Shown one piece after another: positions 9,539-17,900 of a DNA stretch of 64,000 nt. A program made the translations under genes and the position numbers. Numbering within the stretch: the first letter of the stretch is position 1; each line of letters opens with the position of its first letter. The notes under the pieces were generated by a model. It ran no database searches, had not been told where the DNA came from, and worked only from the letters and a program-made list of their open reading frames with translations. The stretch is taken from positions 1,860,001 through 1,924,000 of the forward strand of contig CP036296.1 in assembly GCA_007751255.1 (NCBI GenBank). The letters run 5' to 3'. This stretch comes from Engelhardtia mirabilis. Lineage in GTDB: Bacteria > Planctomycetota > UBA1135 > GCA-002686595.

Positions 9539-9931
9539 GTGCTTTCACCTACCGCCGGATTCCTGTCGTTCCTGGGCCTCACGGTCGTCCTTTTGGTCTT
9601 CGTGACCTGGACCGGCCTGCTCGGGCGGCGCGCGCTGCACATCCCCCTGGTGGTCACGACGGTGCTGAGCCTGGGCGCGGCGATCTACTACGCCAAGCAG
9701 CTCGGCACCCTCTACGACATCGAGTCCGCCGGCCTGATCACCCCCGTGCACCTGACCCTGGCCAAGGTCACGACGGCGCTGTACCTGGCGCCCCTGGCGA
9801 CCGGCATCGCCACCCTGCGCGGGGCCGACGTGAAGCGCTGGCACCGCTTGACGGCGTTCACGGTCCTGGGCCTGACCCTGATCACGACGATCACCGGAGC
9901 CTGGATGATCCTGGCTTCGACGCCGTTGTAG
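9539..9931 (+). CDS. Four-helix membrane protein of unknown function
   Basis: The 130-residue product starts at a GTG 11 bases after the gpsA stop, so it is probably the third gene of the plsY-gpsA operon. Four hydrophobic segments span roughly residues 6-26, 33-50, 68-90 and 105-125. Histidines sit near helix ends (ALHIPLV, PVHLTLAK, KRWHRLTAF), a layout reminiscent of small b-type cytochrome or DUF420-like proteins, but no diagnostic motif is conserved enough to name it. Inner-membrane location is inferred from hydrophobicity. Confidence 0.7.
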   Translation: MLSPTAGFLSFLGLTVVLLVFVTWTGLLGRRALHIPLVVTTVLSLGAAIYYAKQLGTLYDIESAGLITPVHLTLAKVTTALYLAPLATGIATLRGADVKRWHRLTAFTVLGLTLITTITGAWMILASTPL

Positions 9932-9940
9932 GCGGCCGCC

Positions 9941-10264
9941 TCAGCCGTGGCCCTGCATCAGCCAGGGCATCGAGAGCAGGCTGGCGTTGGCGAACAGCGG
10001 CACCGCCGCCATCCCCAGCCACAGCCGGCTGCGCCCCCGGATGGAGAGGAAGGCCAGGACCAACCCCGCCACCGCGAAGAAGGAGGCCACCGAGCTGACC
10101 AGCGCGTAGTTGGGCACGAAGTCCGGCACCGTCCGTGCCAAGAGCAGGTCCAGCCACCAGCAGGCCCACCCCAGGGTCGCCAGGCTCATGGACAGCATCC
10201 AAGTCCGATGCCGCCGCCTCGGCCGCCCCTGGGGCTCACGCAGGGTGCGATGGATCCGCGGCAT
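9941..10264 (-). CDS. Small membrane protein, three predicted helices
   Basis: The 107-residue product starts at the ATG at 10264; a longer reading frame would run through the tRNA and is rejected. A basic N-terminus (REPQGRPRRRHR) is followed by hydrophobic segments at about residues 26-44, 53-74 and 81-101, giving a positive-inside topology. It converges on the preceding small membrane protein gene with a 9-base gap. No family is recognised. It begins about 95 bases upstream of the tRNA-Pro on the opposite strand. Confidence 0.6.
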   Translation of the reverse strand: MPRIHRTLREPQGRPRRRHRTWMLSMSLATLGWACWWLDLLLARTVPDFVPNYALVSSVASFFAVAGLVLAFLSIRGRSRLWLGMAAVPLFANASLLSMPWLMQGHG

Positions 10265-10359
10265 GCCGAGATTCTCGTCCCTCCCGGTCGCCCCCTCAAC
10301 TACCCGACCCGCCGATTGACCTCCCCCGGGACGCCCCGTATCCTGCTCGACCTCTCGGT

Positions 10360-10438
<79 letters not shown>

Positions 10439-10576
10439 TCTTACTTGAGTTCGATGCCGCACTTGCGGTGAACCTGCCTTCACGGGCAGCGCGACTCGAG
10501 GCACTTCGATCCGTGGAATTCCACGTGGACAACCACGTGGCGTCTCCGCGGCGACACCTCGCTTCGCCCGACATCC

Positions 10577-11722
10577 GTGAAGACAGCCAAGATCCCGACA
10601 CTCAAGAGAACCAAGCGCGGGTACGCCTATGCCCGCTTCAACGGCCGCCAGCAGTGGTTCGGCCGCTACGACGACCCCGCGGCGCACCAGGCGTTCCAGG
10701 AGCACCTACAGCGCTGGCTCGCCAATGGGGGCGAGGACCCAGACGCCGAGCTCGGCGACCTGACCGTCGCGGACCTCGTTGCGAGGTTCCTGCTCCACGC
10801 CGAGAGGTACTACCGACGGGCGGACGGTACGCCGACCCAGACCGTCGAGGCGTTCGTCTACGCCTTCCGTCCGCTGATGCAGCTCTTCGCGAGCACGCGC
10901 GCGGAGGACTTCTCGCTGCAGTGCCTGAAGCTGGTGCGGGAGCGGATGCTCGATGACGCGCTGGCCCGCAAGACGGTCAACATCCGGGTCTCACGCCTCG
11001 TGCAGCTGTTCAAGTGGGGGGCCGAGGAGGAGCTCGTCTCTGCCAGCACCTACCAGGGGCTGACCGTCCTGCGAAACCTCCAGGCGGGCAGGAGCCGGGC
11101 GCGCGAGACCGAGAAGCGCCGGCCTGTGTCACGCGCGGACGTCGACGCCGTCCTTCCGCACGCCTCCCGGCAGATCGCGGCGATCGTGGAGCTGATGTGG
11201 TGGAGCGGGATGCGGTCGGGGGAGGCGGTGGCGATGCGTCCACGGGATCTCGAGCGATCCGGCGAGGTCTGGTTCTACCGGCTCGACCACCACAAGGCGG
11301 CGCACCACGGGCACGTTCGTCGAGTCGCGATCGGCCCGCATGCTCAGGAGATCCTCCGGCCGTTCCTCGACCGGGTTCCGCGGCCCGACGACTCCCTCCC
11401 GCTCTTCAGTCCCCGAGAGGCGGAGGACGAGCGCAACGCGGCTCGGAGACGACGCCAGGGCTCTCGGCGCCGCCGCGCCGACCTGCGTGACGCCTACGGT
11501 GTCCCCGAGCTGCGTCGTGCCGTCCAGCGCGCCTGCGACCAAGCCGGCATCGATCGCTGGACGCCTCACCAGCTACGGCACGCCGCCGGGACGCGCCTGC
11601 GTGAGGAAGCCGGCCTCGAAGCGTCACAGCTGATCCTCGGTCACCGCAACGCGAACACCACCGAGATCTACGCCGAGGTCAGCGAGCGGCGACGGGTCGA
11701 GTTCGCCCTCCGGTTCGGCTGA
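10577..11722 (+). CDS. int: Tyrosine recombinase/integrase of the element
   Basis: The 381-residue product starts at a GTG at 10577, 140 bases inside attL. An N-terminal DNA-binding region (ARFNGRQQWFGRYDD, residues 19-33) and a SAM-like core-binding domain (about 60-165) precede the catalytic domain. Catalytic residues can be placed: R213 in SGMRSGE, K240 in the beta-hairpin, H331 and R334 in HQLRH, H356 in GHRNANTTE and nucleophile Y365. All six are present, so the enzyme should be active in integration and excision at the tRNA-Pro site. Position and orientation beside the tRNA are typical of island integrases, especially the planctomycete type. Confidence 0.94.
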   Translation: MKTAKIPTLKRTKRGYAYARFNGRQQWFGRYDDPAAHQAFQEHLQRWLANGGEDPDAELGDLTVADLVARFLLHAERYYRRADGTPTQTVEAFVYAFRPLMQLFASTRAEDFSLQCLKLVRERMLDDALARKTVNIRVSRLVQLFKWGAEEELVSASTYQGLTVLRNLQAGRSRARETEKRRPVSRADVDAVLPHASRQIAAIVELMWWSGMRSGEAVAMRPRDLERSGEVWFYRLDHHKAAHHGHVRRVAIGPHAQEILRPFLDRVPRPDDSLPLFSPREAEDERNAARRRRQGSRRRRADLRDAYGVPELRRAVQRACDQAGIDRWTPHQLRHAAGTRLREEAGLEASQLILGHRNANTTEIYAEVSERRRVEFALRFG

Positions 11723-11747
11723 GCACGGCACAGACCGGCGACGAAAG

Positions 11748-11788
11748 GGCCCAGCGGCCATCGAGTCGTTCCGATGGTTCGCTGGGCC
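11748..11788. terminator. Bidirectional hairpin between integrase and DUF1580 gene
   Basis: GGCCCAGCG (11748-11756) pairs with CGCTGGGCC (11780-11788). Inside it CCATCG (11758-11763) pairs with CGATGG (11772-11777) around an 8-base loop. The hairpin lies 26 bases after the integrase stop and 14 bases after the stop of the convergent gene, so it could end both transcripts. No T-run follows. Confidence 0.6.
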
Positions 11789-11801
11789 GCGCTAGGGCCG
11801 G

Positions 11802-12218
11802 TCAGGTCTCGTTCGAGCCGGCCTCGGGGCTCAATCCGTACTTGTCCAGCACCGACCTCGTGCGACCGCTAGGCCGCGAGGTGGTCCTCTTCGTCGACTC
11901 ATGGCGCTTCCGGGAGCTCGCCCGTCGCGCGTCGTTCCTCCGGTTCGTGGTGGCCGCGATGAAGTCGCAGACCCACCTGGCGGTGGTGTAGAGGTGCTTC
12001 CCGTCCTCCACCGCCCTGAGATAGATGCCACCCTGACCGTCGAGCACCCACCGACGAAGCGCTCGAGTATCGCGGCGCCTCTTCAGCAGCTTGCATACGG
12101 CCTCGAGGGGGATCAGCTCCTCGAGCGTGAAGTCATCTCCGGAGTAGGTCGGCGGACCGTCGGTGCGGCCGCCTGGTGAGTCGTCGTGACCCGGGGTATC
12201 CGGGACTCGCTCTTGCAT
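11802..12218 (-). CDS. DUF1580-type DNA-binding protein, possible excision factor
   Basis: The 138-residue product starts at the ATG at 12218. Residues about 32-92 (LEELIPLEAVCKLLKRRRDTRALRRW... LYTTARWVCDFI) match the layout of DUF1580, a small winged-helix-like, excisionase-related domain family common in planctomycetes near integrases. In that family a helix-turn-helix is followed by a strand pair and a residue stretch that recognises DNA (LRAVEDGKHLYTTARW here). The C-terminal 45 residues are basic and low-complexity. It converges on the integrase gene. A role as directionality factor for excision is inferred from the domain and the position, not shown. Confidence 0.68.
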   Translation of the reverse strand: MQERVPDTPGHDDSPGGRTDGPPTYSGDDFTLEELIPLEAVCKLLKRRRDTRALRRWVLDGQGGIYLRAVEDGKHLYTTARWVCDFIAATTNRRNDARRASSRKRHESTKRTTSRPSGRTRSVLDKYGLSPEAGSNET

Positions 12219-12753
12219 CGGATTCCGTCCGAATGCGCGAGGTCGTCCGCCTCGGTACCCAGGCCCTGTGTGAAGTTGTCGAATTCAATGGCGCTGGATA
12301 ACCGGCCGAGCCAACCGCGGAGTGCGGCCACCGGCCAAGAAGAACATCGCTGATGACTAAGCCCGCGCGCGAAGCGCGGACTCGCCTGCCTTGCGCCGCG
12401 GCGGCCACAACGGGTCATGCCACGGGGTCTGGATGGCGTTCTCGCCACCCGGGGTTGGCGGGGGCAGGCAAGGGTCTCGGTCCACAGTCGAGGCAAAGGC
12501 GCAACCTCAGGCAAGCCCCCAGAGGCCGTGCTACGTCCCCGATAGCCCCCTGGTGCTGGAGAGGTCCGGGGGAGGAGGCCGTGTCAGTGCCCGTATCGCA
12601 ACGCAGGCCAGGAACTTAGGTGCGGCGCGCCTTGGTCGTGCAACGTGCGGGATTCGGGGCCCGGGATTAGGATCAGTCACGACGCCGACGCGGCGTTGCC
12701 GTCGAGGCGGCTCTCGCCCGACACCCGTTGCCACGACTTGATCGAAGTTGACG
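12219..12753. other. Non-coding or degraded region inside the element
   Basis: The 535 bases contain several overlapping short frames without recognisable domains. Because a recombinase remnant follows directly, this stretch may include decayed coding sequence from an earlier insertion. It could also hold the promoter of the DUF1580 gene. I could not recognise any specific lost gene. Confidence 0.35.
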
Positions 12754-13071
12754 ATGAGACTCATAGCGGCCCTCGCCCTGCTCGCGCTCTTGCCCGCGGC
12801 TCACGCTAAACAACCGGGTCTCGCCGGCGTTTCCGACGAGGTCTCCGAGGGTGCCGGGGCCTCGGACTGGGCGAGCATCCGCGCCATCCGCGATGACGGC
12901 AACATCCTGGCCGCGAGTCGCCTGGCTGGCCATGCAAACCCTCGGAGGACGATGCGGGTGTACGCCCACGCCTTCGACCACGACATGCTGTCCGGCGTCC
13001 AGGCCCTCGCCGAGCACCTGGACAGGTCCGTCGGGGAATCCTTCGACGAGCTCTTCTCCGAGGACGAGTAG
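12754..13071 (+). pseudogene. Remnant of a second tyrosine recombinase (C-terminal part)
   Basis: The open frame encodes 105 residues from the ATG at 12754. Its last 65 residues look like the C-terminal catalytic end of a tyrosine recombinase: ILAASRLAGHANPRRTMRVYAHA contains the GH...T..YAH signature with the nucleophile tyrosine. The arginine and HxxR motifs that should precede it are missing, replaced by an unrelated hydrophobic N-terminus that happens to resemble a signal peptide. It is therefore a truncated, chimeric remnant. Its TAG stop shares one base with the GTG start of the HEPN gene (TAGTG), so it may still be translated and couple to that gene. Confidence 0.65.
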
Positions 13072-13868
13072 TGCCTCGAATCCGATCCACCAGCAGGGAG
13101 GAGCTCAAGGAGTGGTTCGATGAGGTGCTCATCCTCGACATCTTCCGCTTCGACAGGGCGTATGGCCTCCTCGAGACCGTTGGCACCCACGCAGACCGAA
13201 TCAACGCCGACCCGACCAACTTCGGCGAGCTGTTCGGGACGATCCAGGATCTGGCGAAGACCTCGGCACTCGTCCACGCCGCTCGCCTCTTCGACAGTCC
13301 AAGAGGGAGGAATAGGCCACGATCGCTGGTCACGTTGCTCAACGACCTCGCGGACGGCGATACCGAGCTGCCGGCCCTCGAAGCTCGAGAGGAGCTCATG
13401 GACTTCCTTCGCCGGACTGGGATTCGCAACGACGCAGGGTCAGATCGCGAGCTCCTTCGATTGACTGGCGAGGCGATGGGGGCCCAGCTCGACGAGGAGC
13501 AGATCAGCGCTCGACTCGACCGCTTCCGCAAGATCCGCAACAAGCGGATCGTTCATCACGAAGGCGCAGCATTCCACGTGCGTCAGTCGTGGAAGGATGT
13601 GCATGCGCTGGTCGACGAAGCTCGGAGCATGCTCGGAGTCCTTGGCTTCGCGTTCTTCCGCACCGTCTACATCCACTCAGGACACGAGTGGACACTGTGC
13701 GGCGACGCGACTCGGCCCTCTCGGGCACTCGAGCTGCTCCTGACCGACCTGGAGATCATCGAGGACGAGGGACCGCACGGCGCGCACATGCATGAGCACC
13801 GGAAGAAGAAGATCCGAGAGCAGCGATCCGAGCGGAGGGGGCAGGCCGACGGCGCTAGCGACGCCTAG
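13071..13868 (+). CDS. HEPN-domain protein, AbiU2-like
   Basis: The 265-residue product starts at a GTG sharing one base with the preceding stop. It is mostly helical. Residues 151-163 contain the HEPN ribonuclease signature RNxxxxH (R156, N157, H162, in RFRKIRNKRIVHHEG), placed after two long helices as in the AbiU2 branch of HEPN proteins. Residues 10-75 and 175-235 fit the flanking helices; the tail is highly basic. HEPN proteins with this motif usually act as RNases in abortive infection or toxin-antitoxin modules. No dedicated antitoxin is apparent beside it. It faces the NucS-like nuclease gene, with 19 bases between the two ends. Confidence 0.75.
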   Translation: MPRIRSTSREELKEWFDEVLILDIFRFDRAYGLLETVGTHADRINADPTNFGELFGTIQDLAKTSALVHAARLFDSPRGRNRPRSLVTLLNDLADGDTELPALEAREELMDFLRRTGIRNDAGSDRELLRLTGEAMGAQLDEEQISARLDRFRKIRNKRIVHHEGAAFHVRQSWKDVHALVDEARSMLGVLGFAFFRTVYIHSGHEWTLCGDATRPSRALELLLTDLEIIEDEGPHGAHMHEHRKKKIREQRSERRGQADGASDA

Positions 13869-13887
13869 GCCGAGCACGAGACTGGGA

Positions 13888-14808
13888 TCAACTCGCCTCG
13901 TAGCTCGCCTGCAGCAGCGGCTTGGCTCGCTCGAGGTCTTCGCGCGAGTGCAGACCCACCTCGAGATCGCCGGTCCCCAAGTGCCCGATCTCTCGAACGT
14001 TGCGCGTGAAACCCTCTTCGAGCGTGATCGAGTTCGGATCGAGCTTCAAGTACACGGTGAGCCGTTTCTTGCTCGGGTAGACCTCGACGCACGCGAAGTT
14101 CTTGATCCGCTTGAACGCCACGTAGTACTTCAGCGTCTTCTCCTGGACGTCGTCCCCGAGAGCCTGCAGGTAGGCACGCAATTCCGTGTAGAGGTCAAGC
14201 AGATCGCCTTCGATGGCGTCGAGGACGTCGGAGATCGTCCTGTAGGTGGGCTTGGTCCCGGACGGTTCTCCGGTGGGCTCCTCGACAACGATGGCCTCCG
14301 TGGCGGTCGTGGCGTTCACGAGCTCGAGCAGCAAGAGCTCGCCGCCGAAGTACCTGTAGCGGATCAGCTCGATGTTGCGGTTCATCTGCTGGACGGCGTG
14401 CTCGTCGTACCGCGTGAACCCGCCAGCGATGCACAGCAGTCGGGGCGTGGTCCAGTCAATCGCCTCGGCCGCCTCCTGCCCGAGCCGCTCGATGACGAGC
14501 AGCTTGAACTCAGCGCGGTGATCGAGGAGCCAGTCGAGGTAGAACAGGCCCTGGTTGATGACGTTCTCGTTCGTCGAGCGCTTGTACTCGATGATGACCG
14601 GACAGCCGTTCTCGTCGATCCCGAGCGTGTCGATCCGCCCGCGATGCTTGGCCCCAGTCGAGTACTCGCTGCCGAGGAAGCGCACCCCGAGGAGGGTCTC
14701 GAGGTTCTGCTCCATGAGCGTCTGGAGGGAGCGCTCGAGTCTCGCGGCCTCCCCCGAGATCTCGCGGGCGTTCCCGGAGCGGATGTCGAACAGCTTGATG
14801 TCGCTCAT
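13888..14808 (-). CDS. NucS-like PD-(D/E)XK nuclease with C-terminal DUF5655-like domain
   Basis: The 306-residue product starts at the ATG at 14808. The N-terminal half carries a NucS/RecB-type active site: D60 in GRIDTLGID, then E74 and K76 in VIIEYKR, followed by a conserved NQGLFYLDWLLDH helix. The C-terminal 130 residues (LLDLYTELRAYLQALG... YVAFKRIKNFACVEVYPSKKRLTVYL) match the DUF5655 layout often fused to such nucleases. The catalytic residues are intact. It follows the SNF2 gene by about 100 bases on the same strand, so a helicase-nuclease pairing is plausible. The DNA substrate is unknown. Confidence 0.82.
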   Translation of the reverse strand: MSDIKLFDIRSGNAREISGEAARLERSLQTLMEQNLETLLGVRFLGSEYSTGAKHRGRIDTLGIDENGCPVIIEYKRSTNENVINQGLFYLDWLLDHRAEFKLLVIERLGQEAAEAIDWTTPRLLCIAGGFTRYDEHAVQQMNRNIELIRYRYFGGELLLLELVNATTATEAIVVEEPTGEPSGTKPTYRTISDVLDAIEGDLLDLYTELRAYLQALGDDVQEKTLKYYVAFKRIKNFACVEVYPSKKRLTVYLKLDPNSITLEEGFTRNVREIGHLGTGDLEVGLHSREDLERAKPLLQASYEAS

Positions 14809-14911
14809 TGGTGGACGTTCTGGCCAGGCCTGCGCAATTCCCTAACCCGCGTTCAGCTCGCGAGACCGAGCGCCCATCGGAGCTCGAACCCGTCGACGCC
14901 ATCCTACTCCG

Positions 14912-14929
14912 TTCAGCCTCGAGGCTGAA
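14912..14929. repeat. 18-bp perfect palindrome over the SNF2 stop codon
   Basis: The sequence TTCAGCCTCGAGGCTGAA reads the same on both strands. The stop codon of the minus-strand SNF2 gene lies in it (14913-14915). As RNA it would form only a loopless stem, so a protein-binding site is as likely as a terminator. Confidence 0.55.
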
Positions 14930-17900
14930 TGTGGCCGCGACCGAGCGGTCTCTCCTCGGAGTCCAGAACGAACTGGACGCGATCTTGGCTCAGGCCGAGA
15001 AGCCGACTCCGCTCGCCCGAGACGGTGACGAGCCTGCCCGTCGGGGCCGTGACGCGCGTCACTGCCGTCAGTGCCCTCACCGCCCCTAGCTCAGGCACGC
15101 GGAGGGGAGGTGAGAAATCGAGTCGCTCGGCGAACCTCATAACTCCGTCTTCCTCTTCGACGGCCGACGAGCTACTGACATCGAACGCCGCCAGGTGACC
15201 AGCTTCTGATAGAGCCGAACTTCCTACGTGCAAGCCGGTCCACTTGCAGACTTCGTACTCATCCGCCAGGCGTAGCCGACCGTCCCATTGGCACCTTGTC
15301 ACGTTCTCCGGGCGACTTGCACGACCGCTCACGTCCGAGGTTCGTGCCTCAGACTCGATGATCCAACTTCCAAGATCGAGCGCGTCTTCGACCATCTCGG
15401 TCTTCATGGCCATCCGACCTGATACGGCGCATTCGACCAAGAGTGAGGGGCGAACTCTGCGCCCGCTCACGGCGGACTCAGCTAGCTCGGAGGGCAGCAG
15501 GAGGTCTCCCGTCACGCTACAAGGTTCCAGCTCGTCGGCAAGCGCGAGCTGACCCGACATCTCGCTGGCCTTCAGAAGCCGCTTGTCCACCAACAGGTTG
15601 CTCACGGCAGATCGTTCGAGCTCGCTCGGAAGCCCCGCGACTCCCGATCTCTCACACTTCTGCAGGATGTCCTTCCGGCAGCGCGTTCCGGAGATGGATG
15701 ACGGAGCGAGCAGCTCTCGGTCGACCAGCTCGTGTGTAACCATGCACTCTTCTACCTCATCGATGAGGAGGGTCCTCTTCGTCGCGCGACAAGTTGCCTG
15801 TTCGTCAGGTCCGCCTAGCCGTCCAGATCGCTCAGACTTCACGGCGATCGAGCGATCGAAAGTCCGACCGCTGACGTCGGAGGTCACCGCCTCCTGTGGC
15901 AGGATCCGTTTGCCCGATGCCGCGCACTCAACGAACTCGGACCTGTGTCCGAGGAGATCGGCAGCTCCTCCCCGAGCTCCCTCATCCGCACGGAACTGTC
16001 GGCCAGAGACCTCGCTCTTCAGGATCTCGTCGAGCAGCACGACCGCTCCCGTGATCTCACATCGCACCATCTCCTCCGCGAGGCCAGACCGACCGGACGT
16101 CGCCGAATCTTGAAGCAATCGGAGGTCGGCCACCTTGCCCGAGTAGGACGATCGGCCCAGCTCGTCCGGCAAGAGCCGTACTCCAGTTACCTCACAGCAA
16201 TCGAACAGACTCGACAGAGCCTGGCGCCCCGAGCACAGCGAAGTCTCGAGAAGGGAGCGACGAACCGATTTGCCCGTCACCTCGCATTCTCCGATGCAGG
16301 TCGACGGCAGGACTCGCCCGGATTCTTCGCATTGCCTCGGCTCGGGAGCTCGGACGACGCGGCCGAGGGCAGGTGCGATCCGAAGTTCCTGCAGGTACTC
16401 CTGTTTGTCGAAGTCGAACCGTGCTTGCACGTTGACCAGGTTCTGGAGCGCGCCGGTCGCACCAACGACCTTGGTGGAGACCCTTGGAGTGAGGGAGTCA
16501 CGGTGCAGCTGCTCCAGCGCTGGGTCGCCCCCAGATCTCTCGACCTCTTCGTCCATGCGATCGACGTAGAACGTGGCGAAGTTTCCGATGTCGGTGTCGA
16601 TCTCGATGCCTTGGAGGACCGCTACTTCGAGCATCTCTCCCTGAACGACGTCGGCTGCCAGATCTATCGGCTCATCGATGATGCCGACACCATCGCCGCT
16701 CGGCGGTGCCTCGATGCCCGGTGGCTCGATGGCGACTTCGATGAGCTTCTCGTACTTGTCATGGGCAACCGACACAGCCGCTCTCACAACGACCTTCCCT
16801 TGGAAGGAAGAACCCGTGCCGTTGATTACGATCGAGTGGAACTCCAGGTCGCGTCCGAACTTGGCGAGCCAAGTACGGGCGGCGTCGGCACAGAGACCTT
16901 CGTCGATGCTCCTGTGGTCGTAGACCGCATGCTGTGCACGTCGACGCCAGATCTCACCGAGTTTCTCGAACGCTGGCTGGCCGGGGAGGTAGACACTCAC
17001 GCGGGGCCCTCCAGCAATAGCCGGCGCTACCCACCCCCTGCTGCCGGGACGCTCGAAGACGACCTCTTCTGGAGCGTAGCCGCGTCGTCGATAGACCAGG
17101 CGGCCGTGCTCGGCGTATTCGAGGGTTCCCTCCCCGGCCTCGAGGGCGCGGGTCACAAACGTCTTCGTATCCAGCCTGGGCTCGACAGGAGTGAGTGTAG
17201 GCCTCGGCGGCCCTTCGTCGTGCATCGAGTCGAGTCTCCCCAGGTTCTCCTCGACTGCCGCCTTCTCACGCTCGTAAATCTCCTTTGCGCGATCGATGCT
17301 CGCCTGGATGCTCCTCAGGCTCGCTTCGACGTCGCGTCCGCGCAGCGATCCGACGACGAGCTCGTTGATCTTCCGGACAAGCGGCTCCTCGTCTCCACCT
17401 CCGGAGTCCATGCCGTCGAGGATTCCCTCGATGTCACCGATCGAGTCGGCGATGACAGCGAGCTTCTCGACGAGGCGTGCGACGACCTTCTCCTCGACCG
17501 AGCCTTTCAACACCAGGTTGAGAATGACGACCTCGGCATGCTTGGATCCGAGCCGTTGAACACGACCGATTCGTTGCTCAAGAACCATCGGGTTCCAGGG
17601 GAGGTCGAAGTTGACGAGGACGTTTCCTGCTTGCAGGTTGAGCCCCTCAGTTCCCGCGTCCGTCGAGATGAGAACCGATACGGTCGGGGGGTCCGATACG
17701 TAGCCAGCAATCGCACGCTGATTCTCGGAGTGACGTCCGCCACGAATGAACCCGACCTGGCGGGGATCTAGCGTTCGGCCAAGCACCTCGCCGATCGCGT
17801 CCTGCGTCTCCTTGCGACCGGTGAAGATGACGAGGCGCCAGTCCGGCCCTTCGCTCTGCAGCTGCGCGACAAGCTGGACGAGAACGCGCTCCTTCGATGT

